Positions 20,601-32,911 of a stretch of 64,000 bases of DNA are shown here, piece after piece. The position numbers and the translations under genes were made by a program. Source of the DNA: Chara braunii (lineage: Eukaryota; Streptophyta; Charophyceae; Charales; Characeae); assembly GCA_003427395.1 (NCBI GenBank), contig BFEA01000643.1, positions 140,342 to 204,341 on the forward strand. Direction: 5' to 3'. How positions within the stretch are numbered: the stretch's first letter is position 1; each line of letters opens with the position of its first letter. The notes below the pieces were generated by a model. It did not search any database. It was not told the DNA's origin and was given only the letters and a program-made list of their open reading frames with translations.

Positions 20601-21159
20601 TGGGTTATGTTTCTTTGCAGTCATTAGTCTTTTCCAAATTCCATTCAACTTATTTTCTCTCAGCAGTCAACTTACTTATGGCAACATGATCCCTGTCGTA
20701 CGTTTCCAATCCCAAATGTTGGAATTTTGCAAAAATTATGTCAACTTCCCGACTACTTCCATAATTCTTTGCAGCCACCACTTATACTCTTGAAATTTTC
20801 ATCTCTGTCGATGTGTCTCTGATAAGCTTGGTAGCCAGTGCCAACAACCTTTCATGTACAAAGAACAGGTAAAGAAAAAACACTAAGTCATACAAACAGT
20901 TTTGGTTCTGGTGTTTCATTCTGCCATTCATGCATGGCCCAGCTGAGATGGGTCAGTTCGTATGGTTGTCCCATTGAGCAGGGTCTCAACCACTTTTAAT
21001 AACGGAAAATCAAACGGCGGTGTTCAAGTGCCAAGAGTGTAGACAAAATCGGTGATTGATATCATTATTATCGTACCTTGTCCTCGTAAATCATGCTCAT
21101 GCTCCTTATCTTTCATCTTCCTCGTCATCTTCATCTGTCAGCGTTGTCATGGCCAGCTG

Positions 21160-21165
<6 letters not shown>

Positions 21166-21238
<73 letters not shown>
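21166..21238. repeat. compound microsatellite (CT)n(CA)n
   Basis: About 21 CT units run straight into about 14 CA units. Confidence 0.95.
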
Positions 21239-21242
<4 letters not shown>

Positions 21243-21409
21243 TCATTCACTCGCTCGTGCCTTTGTGCACGCTAAAAAGGACTCATGACTGTCCAGACTG
21301 TTTCATTGGAGGTTGAACGCCGACAGTCTGCCCAAGATGCATCTGCGTGCATGTGTGTGACGTCATGTTCGCTTTACACAACTCCATAAAAAAAGGTTCG
21401 ACTATGCCA

Positions 21410-21610
21410 GACTGAACCAAGCACCGATTCCACAATGCACGTAGCACCGTTGCACTTAGCACGAAGCACAGATCCCACAAACCAATCGCCGATGCATGTA
21501 GCACTGGAACCAAACCAAGAACGGAGTAGCACAAATGCACACAGTAGCACCAAGTAGCACAAAAGTGGCACCAATGCACGAACCAAACACAACCAAGCAC
21601 AAAGTACCAA
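21410..21610. repeat. degenerate repeat of GTAGCAC / CCAAGCAC units
   Basis: Short units such as ACCAAGCAC, GTAGCACC and AATGCAC recur irregularly over about 200 bp. No function is suggested. Confidence 0.5.
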
Positions 21611-21729
21611 ACACTGAGAGAAAGAAAAGGAGAGGGAGAGAAAGAGAGGGGGCAGAGAGGGAGAGGGAGATCCATAGAGAGAGAGAGAGAGCGTTACTGT
21701 AGGTAGGCCGTAGGCAGGTTACATGAATA

Positions 21730-21885
21730 GTGTATGTTGTAGGTAGGTCGTCTAGGTCGCATAGCTCACCTAGGTGGGCGTAGGCAAGTCAGTAGGTCGT
21801 GTAGGAAACACCATAGGGCACAAAGTACCAAGAACGACGTACCAAGCACTGAGAGAGAGAGAGAGGGAGAGGGAGAGAGNGGGNN

Positions 21886-21950
<65 letters not shown>

Positions 21951-22408
21951 TCGCTACGGTAGGCATGCCGTTGGTGAGGAGGGAAGAGGTAAGCGGAGGT
22001 GGAGGTGAGATGGGAAAAGGTGAGGTTGGCAGAGGTGGATCTGAGGTCGGCGGAGGTGAGCGTAGGTGGAGGTGAGGTGGCCCCCCAGCCGAGAAGAGGT
22101 GGGTGTGGGCAAGGAGGAGATGGTGGACGGTGGCAGAGCCCGTTTGAAGTCCAACGAGCCCTCTCGCCTGCCCACTTCAACTCCGTCACCCGCTCCTGCC
22201 TTTGCCGCCCCCCGTCTCCGCCTCTTACAGCCGTCTCCCTTGCATGGATCGTGTATGTTGTAGGTAGGTCGTCTAGGTCGTATAGGTCACGTAGGTGGGT
22301 GTAGACAAGTCAATAGGTCGCGTAGGAAAGACCATAGGGCACAAAGTACCAAGAACGACGTACCAAGCATTGAGAGAGAGAGAGAGAGAGGGAGAGGGAG
22401 AGAGCGGG

Positions 22409-22466
<58 letters not shown>

Positions 22467-22640
22467 ACGGTAGGCAGACCGTTGGTGAGGAGGGTAGAGG
22501 TGAGCGGAGGTGGAGGTGAGATGGGCAAAGGTGAGGTTGGTAGAGGCGGATCTGTGGTCGGCGGAGGTGAGCGTAGGTGGAGGCGCGGTGGCCCCCCAGT
22601 GGACAAGAGGTGGGTGTAGGCAAGGAGGAGATGGTGGACG
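21730..22640. repeat. two-copy segmental tandem duplication, about 520 bp period
   Basis: A block starting GTGTATGTTGTAGGTAGGTC at 21730 restarts at 22251. Each copy contains the ACCATAGGGCACAAAGTACC stretch, a long (GA)n tract (21887-21946 and about 22371-22465) and a GGAGGTGAGGT-rich segment ending near GCGGTGGCCCCCCAG. Undetermined bases lie in the first copy's GA tract. No gene is evident. Confidence 0.85.
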
Positions 22641-23185
22641 GTGGCAGAGGGGAGGTGGGCGAAGGCGGAGGGGAGATGCCAGGAGGAGGCGGAGGGGAGG
22701 TGGGCGGAGGTGGAGGCAAGGTGGGCGTCGGGCGGAGAAGAGGTTGGCGGAGGCAGAGAGGAGATGGTGGGCGGAGGCTGAGAGGAGATGGTAGGCAGTG
22801 GCAGAGGGGAGACGTCTGGAGGAGGCGGAGACGGGGGGCAGCGAAGACGGGAGCGGGTGACGGAGTTGAGGTGGGCAGGCGGGAGGGTCAATTGGACTTC
22901 AAACAGGCCCTATTTCCAACGGGCGCGTTGTTCCGGGCTACCCGCAGTCCTATTGCCCGACGGTGCGGATTTTCGTACGATCTTAAAACTTTAAGATCGC
23001 GTGACGATCCAGGTCATCCGGCAAAGCGAATGGTCTAGATCGCCGCGCGATCTTAAAGTCTTAAAGTCTTAAGATTGAGAATAGGGATTTCTGTAAGTGT
23101 AGGGATAGCAAACATTAGACCGCAAAGATGAAAGACGAGGAAATACCAAAATTTTTAAGAAACTCTTTTACCCAATAAAAAAATC

Positions 23186-23400
23186 AAAGATGAAATAGCA
23201 ACCATCAATTCTAACTTCATTTTATAAGAAAGTTACTGACATTCTGTGTATCTTATCGGAAAAAAAAAGGATACAGACATTCTGTATATATCTTAAGAGA
23301 TGGCTCTGATCTATATGCCCCTTTAAAAGATGAAAGACGAAATAGCAGCCATCAATAGTAACTCCATTTTTTAAGAAAAGTTACTGATATTCTGTATATC
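23186..23400. repeat. two-copy direct repeat
   Basis: AAAGATGAAA..GAAATAGCA.CCATCAAT and the following GTTACTGA.ATTCTGT.TATCTTA recur at about 23186-23262 and 23328-23404, offset about 142 bp. Confidence 0.7.
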
Positions 23401-23419
23401 TTACCGAAAATATTCTTCT

Positions 23420-23740
23420 CAAACCCGATAAAGAGTGGTTCCTCTTGCGGACCATTTTGGTCATCACCAAGATTTTCCACATTCTGTTGTAGAACTGCTT
23501 CCCCTTAAACATTCCTGTAAATATTGAGTAAAGTTTTATCGTCAATTAATATAAGTTTCTGTTCCAAGGATGCACGTATGAACTTGTTGGCAGTTTGCAT
23601 TGCCTCGAGTGTGATGTTGGAACTCAATCAATCTTCTTCTTCGGGAAAACAATCCTCCATCCTGTGGAGAAAATTTGTGATTACGTGGATAATTGCAGCA
23701 ACAGCAGCCACCTCTTGTCGAAGCTTTGAAAAAATTCTTG
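23420..23740 (-). pseudogene. decayed coding stretch, unknown product
   Basis: A minus-strand frame starting near 23730 reads about 70 residues with strong coding character (AAIIHVITNFLHRMED, then LEAMQTANKFIRASLEQKL), broken by one TGA after a run of acidic residues. A second piece follows towards 23420 and ends at a good donor (GGTAAG). I do not recognise the family. It could be an exon of the minus-strand gene or a remnant of a mobile element. Confidence 0.35.
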
Positions 23741-23956
23741 GAATGACAATAAAGGATTAGAGGGGAACAATAACGGTGGAATGTTATTAAAGTTATGTGC
23801 AACTTATTAATCAATCTGAGGTTAAAATTTTCAAGAAACAAAAGATGAAATACTCTTGGTGGGTGTACAAGATTGCAGTAACTGATCTGGTCAACATGAA
23901 GGACTTTACTTTTCCGTTTGACGAGCAACAACCTTCAGCTATTCATATATTTGTGG

Positions 23957-24187
23957 CTCGAAAGTAATTCAGAAATATTTTTTTCATAGGAGTCCTTGAA
24001 ACTTAGGTGTATATATTCACGAATTCATGTGTAAACCATTTTAGGGTCCGTGGGTCAAAAGTTTTTGGCCAGCTCAAAAGTAATTCAAAGATATTTTCTT
24101 CATATGAGTCCTTCAAACTTAGGTGTGCATATGCACGAATTCATGTGTGGACCATTTTAGGGTCCGTGGGTCAAAAGTTCTGGTGAA
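23957..24187. repeat. two-copy tandem repeat, 116 bp
   Basis: CTC.AAAGTAATTCA..ATATTTT starts at 23957 and again at 24073; both copies end in GGGTCCGTGGGTCAAAAGTT. About 85-90 percent identical by eye. Confidence 0.85.
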
Positions 24188-24393
24188 TTTATATTCCTCT
24201 TGTGAAGTCAACATTGTACATTTGATACTTCAACAGTTACCCCAACTAGCTAGATCCACATTTTCCTAAGATTACTTGCCTGATTGCCCGTTTGGACAGT
24301 CAATGTAGTAAAGGCCCTTTTCTAAAAAGAGGGTGGCACTCCACTCTCTTCTTAAATAACGTTGAATACCCCATTTATGTGTCATTCTTGTGC

Positions 24394-24394
<1 letters not shown>

Positions 24395-24426
<32 letters not shown>

Positions 24427-24838
24427 TATGTATACAGATAAGATAACGCAAAACAAATAATAGAGTTGGCAAAGAGGAAAGTCAAATTGTTAGGTATAGC
24501 GAACATGACACCAACGATACACACTCTGTTATTCCTCTTTACTTCTCAGGCTCCTTAGCATTCTTAATAGTTCCAAATACTTTGAGGATTGACACCCAAC
24601 TTGTCTTCCCTCACGCACACACACACACACATAGAGGCTTGCGCATAGATGACACACAGAGTTGCAAACTTGGGATATCAAATAATCTGCTGTGGACAGG
24701 TAGAGCCCCTTTGTCTTGTTTTTTTGTTCTTTTTTTTTGTCATGTATGTGGAAGCCTCCCTCTCTCAGTGACTCGCTCTCTCTCTCTCACCCTGTCTATC
24801 TATCTTTTTTTTTCTCCCCTGTGTTTTTTTTTTTTTTT

Positions 24839-24870
<32 letters not shown>

Positions 24871-25070
24871 CCTCTCTCTCTCGTTTCAAACCTGACATAC
24901 AGAAGAATCCGGGTCGAGCCAACTCAAACCCTCTTACGTTTTTTTCCATTTTTTTTTTTTTTTCATCTGTCATCTACGTGCTAGACTCTCTTGTAGTCTT
25001 TCCCCCACTCTCTCTCTCCATCTCTCCCTCTTTGTCTTTGTCTTTGTCTCTCTTTCTCTCTTTCTCTGTG
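24395..25070. repeat. pyrimidine-rich microsatellite region
   Basis: Repeated (CT)n and T runs (24395-24430, 24770-24880, 24935-24964, 25000-25065) dominate. Long frames here are low-complexity artefacts, not genes. Confidence 0.8.
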
Positions 25071-25394
25071 AAGGAGGGCAACTTGACTGACAATCTGAAA
25101 AGCAATTGGAGCGGTTAAGGTTGTTGAGGGGTCCCTTAGACAAAAACGAAAAATTATTCGTTGGGCTCTAATTATATTTGTACCTCGGGTACGGACAAAC
25201 AAACCAGACTGATGCTATAAACATTGGATAAGGAGGAAAACGAAGTGCATTTTATGTGACGAGAAAAAAAAAACGATTTTTTCAAGGCAGGAAGATATTT
25301 CTTTTTAGAAATTTCACTATTTTTGTCCGAACTTTTTATGCACTACAAATGCAATACACATTCTTGAACAAATAGTGGACGTCCAAGAACTCAC

Positions 25395-25437
25395 CTCCAG
25401 ATCCATAACCTGACGTCCCAGTCATGTCGTTCGATAT
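25395..25437 (-). CDS. candidate 43 nt micro-exon
   Basis: A strong acceptor (CTATTTTCAACAG) and a strong donor (GTGAGTTC) bracket 43 nt reading ISNDMTGTSGYGSG in the open frame. The size is short but both borders are near consensus. It would belong to the minus-strand gene series. Product unknown. Confidence 0.35.
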
Positions 25438-26344
25438 CTGTTGAAAATAGTTGTATTCAGACGCAAACAATTTTTTTGCTTCTCCATTAAGCCAGTAGTG
25501 TGATAGTATCGTAGCGCGCCCATTCTGTTGGTTATGGCGCAGTAACCAAACTCGCCTGAAAGGCTATGTATAAGGAAAAGTTCAACACGAAACAAAAATT
25601 GTTAGTGTAAGTTTTTGCAGAAAAAAAGGTGCCTTTAGATTTTTTTATATACATGCAGTTTCATAGGTTTGAGACCTGGTGAGCAATGAAAATAAAGGTG
25701 TCTTAAGAAGTTTTCTTCGGAAGCAGTTTCATGCCTTTGAGAGCACATGAGCGTGTAGTTAAAACATAACAAAGTGTGTTATCTTTCTTGAAGTGGAAAA
25801 AACTTTTCTCATGGCTTTGGCAAAGCGGGGCACTGAAGAAAACCTACATATGCGACAGGAGCTCTTTTTTTTTTTTGACTGGTTCGGATCATGCCATTCG
25901 CGCTCCCTGCCCTCTCACCTTCCCCTCGCCCTTCTGAAACCGGGTTCAGAGGCTATGCAATCTGAACTGCTCAACCAGCCTGAAGTGGTTGAATAAGGAC
26001 CTGGAAATACTAGTGGTTGTGGAACTATAGGGAGTCATGGGAGGTAGGCTTAGGTAGCATACTATGGGGAGCTGAAAAAGGACCTGCAAATATTACGAGT
26101 TGTTAACCTTCTCTCATGTTTTTTATAAATGGTTGCGGGATGGACCATGTACGTATTAGGATAAAACAAATGGTTGAGTATATCAAATATGGGATATGCA
26201 ACGACAACGTTGACCACAATTATACATTTCAGTTCGTTAGTCATTTCCACCACAACAAAAAGTGAACAGGTAAAGGAAAAATAATTGGTTTTCCAACTAG
26301 GGTTGAGTAAATGCGTTTTAGTTTGTATAGGATAGTTAATATAC

Positions 26345-26810
26345 CTCAACAAGTCTCATTGATGATTTACTTGGAACAATACGACAAGTATCAATTTCCT
26401 GAACAATTTGAACATGATCAGTAAAGCGCACTGAAGGAGGAGGTGCCCGAGGTCCATCTATGTCCTGATACATGCTCATACGCGGTTCAGGAATAAAAAC
26501 GTTGAACATGTTCATCAAGCCATCACCATTATTTGAGTGTAGACTAAGAAAGCGCTCTTGTTGTGTGTATCCCGTGAGGACGACATGTGTTCGCTCAAGT
26601 TCTCGACCGTGGTGCCCCAAAGTCTGCATCTCCCACTTGCCCCCGTTCTTCAGGCTCAACATGCTTGTTCTGTCTAAGACCACCTGATCCTTCTGAAGAT
26701 TTATGACATATATCAATTTTGTCGAAGATTGTTCCCAACTCATCTTCAAAAACTGTTAGCTCAGGATTCGCAGACTCAAGAAGAGAGTCAAACATTTTCT
26801 TAAAGGTTTT
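26345..26810 (-). CDS. candidate exon(s), reading frame changes inside
   Basis: A good acceptor (TTCTTATGCAG) opens the stretch and a donor (GTATAT) closes it. The first part is open in one frame (KTFKKMFDSLLESANPELTVFEDELG) to about 26597; the second is open in another frame from about 26740 to the end and finishes QEIDTCRIVPSKSSMRLVE. Either a frameshift or a short internal intron separates them. Composition is coding-like. I do not recognise the product. Confidence 0.35.
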
Positions 26811-27078
26811 CTGCATAAGAACAACAAAAAACATACATAAAAATTTCAACTATTAAAAGACAAACTGTGCTTCAAGTTAAATATTAGGCTACAATAAATT
26901 CTTGAAAATTCAGAAGGATTGAGAAAATCAGGGAGGATTGATTATGAAAAGTGGTAAGAAGTGTGAAACAAAAAATCTGAGATCTGTGGCCTTGATCGGA
27001 TATTTTTAAATTCTTATCTGAAGTGGGGTTTGACCCTCCCCTGTGCACAAGTTCATAGAAAGCAAGATAATGTACAAC

Positions 27079-27158
27079 TGGTGTGTGTGTGTGTGTGTTT
27101 GCGTATGTGTGTGTGTGTGTGTGTATGTGTGTGTGTTTGTGTGTGTGTGTATGTGTGT

Positions 27159-27189
<31 letters not shown>
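27079..27189. repeat. (TG)n microsatellite ending in a G run
   Basis: About 46 TG units with scattered TA and TTT breaks, then about 17 G. Confidence 0.95.
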
Positions 27190-27190
<1 letters not shown>

Positions 27191-27267
27191 TTTGCAGGAC
27201 AAATAACGTTTTGGCTGCGGGTTCCATAACAATTTTTGACGGACTACTACAGAAAAAAAATAAAATT

Positions 27268-27511
27268 GATAACATCAAAGTTTATCAAAATTTAACCCTG
27301 CCCTTTCGAAACTCTTTTGCATCTAAAAAATTAGAATTATAACACCAAACTATAACCATCCCCTTTCAAAACTCTTTTGCATCTCAATAAAATTAAGATA
27401 ACATCAAACTATAACCCTCCCCTTTCGAAAGAATTGAAACTCTTTTGCATCTAAGAAAATTGAGATAATATCAAACTATAACTCTCCCCTTTGGAAACTC
27501 TTTTGCATCTC
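27268..27511. repeat. four-copy tandem repeat, about 60 bp
   Basis: Units of the type ATAACATCAAACTATAACCC, CCCTTTCGAAACTCTTTTGC, ATCTAA repeat four times with small indels. Confidence 0.85.
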
Positions 27512-27804
27512 AAAGTATACAGTTTGACTTTTCTAGACAAACAAAAAATTAAGAAAAAAGAGTCAACCTTAAATTTAATAAATGAAGAAAAAATTGTAAA
27601 AAACACTTATTCCCATACTCGAGTACCTAGGGGGTTAGACCCCTTAGGGTGACTTGCCTGCGTCCCTTACCTGTGGCACAAAAAGCCAACCTCAGGTAGC
27701 CTAGGTAAAAGGATGATCATCAACTTATTAAAAAATTAAAAGATCCACTTGCAATCACACAAAGACAAGGACGGAGGGTTGAGGAGATATCAATAGATTC
27801 TTAC

Positions 27805-28276
27805 ACCACTAAGGTGAAACTTAAGTTTCTTTTTTTGCTCCTCTTCAGGAGTGGCATTTGGTTCCACAGTTGGGGAGATGACCATATTTCTTATCTCCTT
27901 CTCTGCTTTGTCCAAACAAGACAAAATCCTCGTGGGAGCTGAAGATTTTCTCATTCCACTGAAGGCCAAAACCGCACACCAGAATATCGGTGGCAAATTC
28001 CAAGTGTTTTTGTCAATCAAAACGTGCGAGCGTGACCGCATCATCAGGCCGCAAATAGAAATTATAGGGGGAACCACCATCCAAGCTGAGCAGCCTAACT
28101 CGAGAGCAAGGCGTTCTACAATCTCTATTAAAATGCTCACAAAAGTGTTATTCAAAGGTGGAAGGATGCTTAAAGCCTTCCTGACAAGTCTTGAAAGAGT
28201 GTCAATTGTAGGAATATCACCCATGCTCTGCCTTCGGGAGGTTGCACGAGAAACCATTTGCGATTCTTGGAAAAGG
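27805..28276 (-). CDS. candidate 472 nt exon, possible cyclin-like fold
   Basis: Open throughout, with a clear acceptor (TCATGTTGCAG) and donor (GTAAGA). It encodes about 157 residues: a helical hydrophobic core (LSRLVRKALSILPP..., then CSAWMVVPPIISICGL, then NLPPIFWCAVLAFSGM) followed by a charged tail. The spacing of two hydrophobic helices around a basic loop loosely resembles the cyclin-Y type cyclin box, but the match is weak and I would not name it. Coding status is much firmer than function. Confidence 0.5.
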
Positions 28277-28436
28277 CTGCAACATGACAACACGAAGAAA
28301 CAGACCACAACACATAGATATTACATTGTCAGTGATGAAAGCAAAAAAAATTACATATTTCTTTTTTAGTAGAGGGGGAGGCCTCTACTAATATTGTTAT
28401 AAACTCCATGTTGCAGGAGTGAACTCATAATGTACG

Positions 28437-28510
28437 GGACGTTGTCCAGTGGTAGATAACTTTATAGTGTTAATCCTACTTGAAACCAGGGTCAAGGCAT
28501 CTCGTTTTCC
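28437..28510 (+). other. possible tRNA-like SINE fragment
   Basis: GTCCAGTGGTAGA resembles a pol III A box; the GGGTCAAGGC about 50 bp later is a poor B box. Weak. Confidence 0.15.
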
Positions 28511-28918
28511 AAGTTGGAACCTGGATCATGTGTCCGTTAGCAGAGCAACATTGAAACCTTAACATTGCTATGATTAAGTGTTTTCTGTCTCTGTTATACT
28601 GTAATTCAATCTCTGTCGAAACTCTCTGTCTCTCTCTCTCTCTCTCTCTCTGACATACCTACGAACGGACGACGCGTGCCCAAGTCCCCAACGGATCATT
28701 CATTTCTTTTTGTTTCTTCCTCGATGATTTCTTGATCAAGCAAATCACCATGATTTTGGTGGCCACTAAATCCCTTATAGGGATGCGTGAAGATCACGCT
28801 CACGTTCCGTCACGAGCATGCATGGGGCAATACAGGTCTGTTAGAGGAGAGTTACCACCATTGGCCCCTGATCTTACAAAATACAGATTGTCGAGACGAT
28901 AAAGTTAGCATGGATGCT

Positions 28919-28950
28919 CTCTCTCTCTCTCTCTCTCTCTCCCCCCCCCC
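28919..28950. repeat. (CT)n microsatellite
   Basis: About 11 CT units followed by a C run. A similar tract lies at 28623-28652. Confidence 0.9.
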
Positions 28951-29239
28951 GCCTGCCCCTTTGCGTTCGTCGTCCTCCTCCGACTTATTCCTATGTGTTC
29001 CTCCTCCCTGCTCCCTCGTGTCACTTGTCACTCATAACTTAGAAAAGCAAATAAAGGAAGAGAAGGAAGACAAGCAAATACACGGACACAAGACAAAAAT
29101 GTGGCAGAGGGGAGCTTTGTATGCGTGTATGTGTGTGTGTGTGTGTGTGTCAGACAAGTGTATTAAATTTTGCAAATAAGAAAATGACTCTTCAGAAGGG
29201 AAAAACAGCAGAAGAAGCCCATGGTTTTGGGATTAGGAA

Positions 29240-29560
29240 AAAACATGGAAAGAGAGGCCCTGCAACAAGGTTCCCAACCCAGGTCCACACCCTGACTCAG
29301 GCACGAACCGTCTCTTCTATATTTCTTTTCTTATGTCAGCACCTGCAACAAGGTTCCCCACTTAGGCTCAGACCCAAGCTCGGACCCTAGCTCAGGGTCA
29401 TAACCTTGATAAAAAACCAAAAGCCAAGACCCTCACTTAGACCCTGAGCCTAATTATGTAAAGCCAAGGCCCAAAAGATGACCCTGACTTAGACTCTGAC
29501 CCCCTAACCCTATTGCGAAGGCTAGACCCAGACCTAAACCCTTAAGCAAAACCCTTATGC
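29240..29560. repeat. degenerate repeat of GACCCTGACTTA-type units
   Basis: Variants of ACCCTGACTTAGACC recur about ten times. The same family appears at 33880-34090. The units are too irregular to be telomeric repeats. Confidence 0.55.
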
Positions 29561-30591
29561 AATACCCAGTCCTATACTATGTGTGAAGTCGAACTTTGAT
29601 CCCTGATGCAAAGTCCAGGCCAAGAGGCCTTTTTTTTTAAGTGATTTAAATCATTTTGATTCCTTTGACTTCCTCTAAGCATTTGCAGAAGCATATCAAA
29701 CAAAATTTGCACGTGCACTACACGAACTTCATGAAACATAACCAAAACAAAATGGCTCATAACATGCAAACATACTAACAGAATATCTTCCGAATAAGGG
29801 GTAGGAGACTGGATTTTTTCGATTTTTTTATTTTTTCCCTGGGCCCTTCCTTGGTCCTTGGACAGTTGGGCTGCCTAGTCAAACAAGGTGACCCAGGCGG
29901 CCCGGCTGGTAACCCAATTTTTCGATTGTTTTTTTTTTTTTTGGGAGAGTGGGGGAGGGGGAAGAGCGACGCTAATGTTATGAAAACAGTGAATCAATCA
30001 ATTAATCAATCAAAGGAGTTGATTGATTCGTTGATTGGTTGCAGAAGGATTGCCATGTGCACACACACACAGGAGCGTTTCCCCCGCCTGCCTCCCCCGC
30101 CTGCCTCCCCCGCCCCCCTCTCACGCGCGCATTCAACGTAGTTTAAAAAAAAAAACATGGTACTATGAAAAGAACTACCGCTGTACAATAAACCAAAAAA
30201 AAATTAAAAACAACTTCGTACAAAGAAAGAGGGAGAAAAAGGTAGATATTCAGCTCGAGCGTGATCTTTGGTGGTTCCAGAATAACGAACGTCAACCATC
30301 TGTTCACAATTTTGTTCTTACCCTTTTTTATCTGTTGAAAACGAAGGTCAGTTGGAAAACAAAGCTAGGAAGTTAAATGTGTTGATTATTACCTGATGAT
30401 GTTTGTCACATTGATGCTCAACGCTGTAAGAAGATCTGCACAAGATTATACTTGATAAATCATTAACAATCTTAAGGACATGTAGTGAAAACCACAGTGA
30501 ACCGAAGCAAAAAAAAAAACCTCGTTGTTAAGAAATTATAATAGCGTAATAAGCATTGTGGAAGAAGTTTATTATATCATTCTCGCTTTGT

Positions 30592-30676
30592 CTCTCTCTG
30601 TATCTCTCTCACACACACACGCACACACACACGCACACACACACGCACACACACACCTACATACACACACTCACAC
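30592..30676. repeat. compound microsatellite (CT)n then (CA)n with GCA interruptions
   Basis: CT-rich sequence followed by CACACACACG units repeated about four times. Confidence 0.9.
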
Positions 30677-30754
30677 AAAAAGGGCGGTACTATGGTAAAT
30701 CAACTTTGTGTCGTCTTACATGCGTTTAAATGTACTTAATGTATGATGGGAGTA

Positions 30755-31215
30755 GGCACTAAAAAATTATAGCGCAGAGAACTCTGTCACACTATATTTT
30801 ATCGTTCCCTCTGAACATACATACAAACGGATTTATGACGTTAACAACTCGTAATATTTTCAAGTCCTATTTCAGCTCCCCATAGTGTGCTACCTAAGTC
30901 TGCCTCCCATAACCCCTGATAGTTCCACAACCACTTTGTTCAACGACTTCAGGGTGGTTCAACGATTCGGATTGCATAGATGGGAGCCTCTAAAACCAGT
31001 TGCAGAGTGTTCAACCACTTCAGGCTGGTTCAATGATTTTGGATTGCATACATGAGAGTTTTTGAAATCCGTTTCAGAGTGTTCAACCACTTTAGGCTGG
31101 TTAAGTGATCTCAGATCAGTGATTTAAGTAAGCACTTAAAAATTATAGCGCAGAGAACTGTGTCACACTGTATTTTATCGTTCTCTCTAAACACACATAC
31201 AAACAGATTTATGAG
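30755..31215. repeat. direct repeat of about 85 bp
   Basis: TTATAGCGCAGAGAACT.TGT and the following TATTTTATCGTTC.CTCT..ACA.ACATACAAAC.GATTTATGA occur at about 30765-30838 and 31143-31215, bracketing the right arm of the inverted repeat. They could be an older target duplication or part of the mobile unit. Confidence 0.75.
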
Positions 31216-31799
31216 ATGAATCCAAATGTTGCCCTTGCTTCATTTATGTTCTCCTCAGTATTAGACAGGAAGGACTGCTCGTACAAGTTAAGAGAATTAC
31301 CGTAGGCACGAAAAAAAATGATTTAAGGTATTACATTTTTTTACTTTTGATTATCATCATTGGTAATTTCCTTGCAGATTCCCTCTAACCATTCGATTCG
31401 ATTGGATCAAAGATTTGATTGACTGACTGATTGGAAAAAAAAAATAAAGGAGGCAGAGACATTGCATACGTGGAGCAGATGTTGGTGCATCTGCAGCTGC
31501 AGACCCTCGTACCCTTTCCCCCCCCGCCATCCCAAATACAGTTTCTTAATTTTTAATTTTATTTTGCTACGAATTGCCTCAAAATATTTTTGGGGGTCCC
31601 CAACTCCTACACAACTTCCCACACTTTTACTTCGCCGATTTTTTAAAAACAAGTTGTTCCAGGATCCCAGACAATACTCCCACTAGACATTTAACGAAGA
31701 AGTCTCAGCCATAACATCCTGTCATCGAACAACTTGCAATCTAAAAACAAAAATAAATAAATGGCTACGCTACCAGCCGGGCCGCCCGGGTTGCATTGT

Positions 31800-32590
31800 T
31801 CGCCAGGGTAGCACGATCGTGCAAAGGCCAATAAAAGGTTCCAAGAAAAAAAAAAAAAAAGTGAAAAAAAGTACGATATGCCAAAAACATTAACTTAACA
31901 ACTTTTGCCACAGGGTCACATCCAAATTCCTTGCAAAATTTTAAACAGAAAATAAAGTTTTTTTTGTATTTTTTTTTTTTTGCGGCAGGAAAAGTATTAT
32001 TGGGCCATTGTGGTAGCCTAGTTAAATAGAATATATATAATAAAAAAAAATTAATAAAATTTTCAACAGCAAAGATGCAATTTTGTGTGAAAATTCATGG
32101 AAATATCGTTTGAAAGTAAACTTGAGGACGGAAAAATTTAATGGTCGAAAACATAGCCCAGAAAATCGGTACACTGAAGTTTGCTTCAAGCGATATTTCG
32201 AGAATGTCGGTAGTCTTTGAGAACACACATAAAATTTTCCAATATTAATTAACCAAAAATCAATTTTGAACTGCATTAATAGTAAATGAGAAAAATGGCA
32301 GAAAACATATAATCTATGTCTGGAACACAAAAAGAAAGAAAAGAGTGATCGAGGAAAATCTCTTCATATGAACAAAAAGCAAGGAGAAAGGACGATGAAA
32401 ATGAAGTCTCTCACTCTTCTTTCCCCTTGAACCTCCACTATATTGAAATTGAGACAAAAACCAACAGAGGATGTTAAGTATAATGAGGAACAACCAAACA
32501 ACACAATGCACAAATGAAATGCTGATTCTGGAGAGTTAGCCAGACTAGCAAATTCACTCTAAGCCAACAAAATTTGAAACACACTAAAGC
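31800..32590. other. AT-rich stretch without a supported gene
   Basis: Poly-A and poly-T runs and short frames only. Two copies of GAGAGTTAGCCAGACTAGCA lie at about 32531 and 32600. Confidence 0.4.
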
Positions 32591-32911
32591 TGACATGTGA
32601 GAGTTAGCCAGACTAGCAAAACTGCTACGCAATGTTGCCCATCTAATAACTCCATTAACTCTCTCCCTCTACATCGAAACTTCAGTGGTTATGTCTTCCT
32701 CATAGTTCTGGAATCCAACAAAGTATTCATTAAATACAAACTGACAATGACAATTTCTAGTAGTTGTCCCTTTGATAGTCCTAACAACATCGATCATCAT
32801 GTCCTTCATAATTTTTCTTACAATAACGAAAACCTCATCCATCCAATCATTGTAGAAAAAATCAGAGCCAGCATGTAGAGTGACCTGGCAGTCAAAAACC
32901 TCCCCAACTGA

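Larger units (their letters stand above)
25950..31000. repeat. pair of inverted repeats of about 155 bp, 4.7 kb apart
   Basis: The block at about 25950-26105 (ending TTACGAGTTGTTAAC) matches the reverse complement of about 30840-31000 closely, sharing for example ATTACGAGTTGTTAAC and CTATGGGGAGCTGAAA. The right arm also carries about 80 bp tandem units (GTTCAAC.ACTTCAGG.TGGTTCAA) at 30938-31105. This may be a terminal repeat of a large DNA transposon or two independent copies of one family. Candidate exons lie between the arms. Confidence 0.7.
29888..31795. repeat. inverted copies of a GC-rich AACCCGGGCGGCCCGGCTGG-like block
   Basis: GACCCAGGCGGCCCGGCTGG at about 29891-29910 matches the reverse complement of CCAGCCGGGCCGCCCGGGTT at about 31773-31792. 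Possibly ends of one element family. Confidence 0.5.

Noticed and set aside
24582-25118. 178-codon plus-strand frame
   Set aside because: Composed of CT and T tracts; low complexity without domain or splice evidence.
29500-29540. CCCTAACCCTA-like telomere repeat
   Set aside because: Only an isolated match within an irregular GACCCTGACTTA-type repeat.
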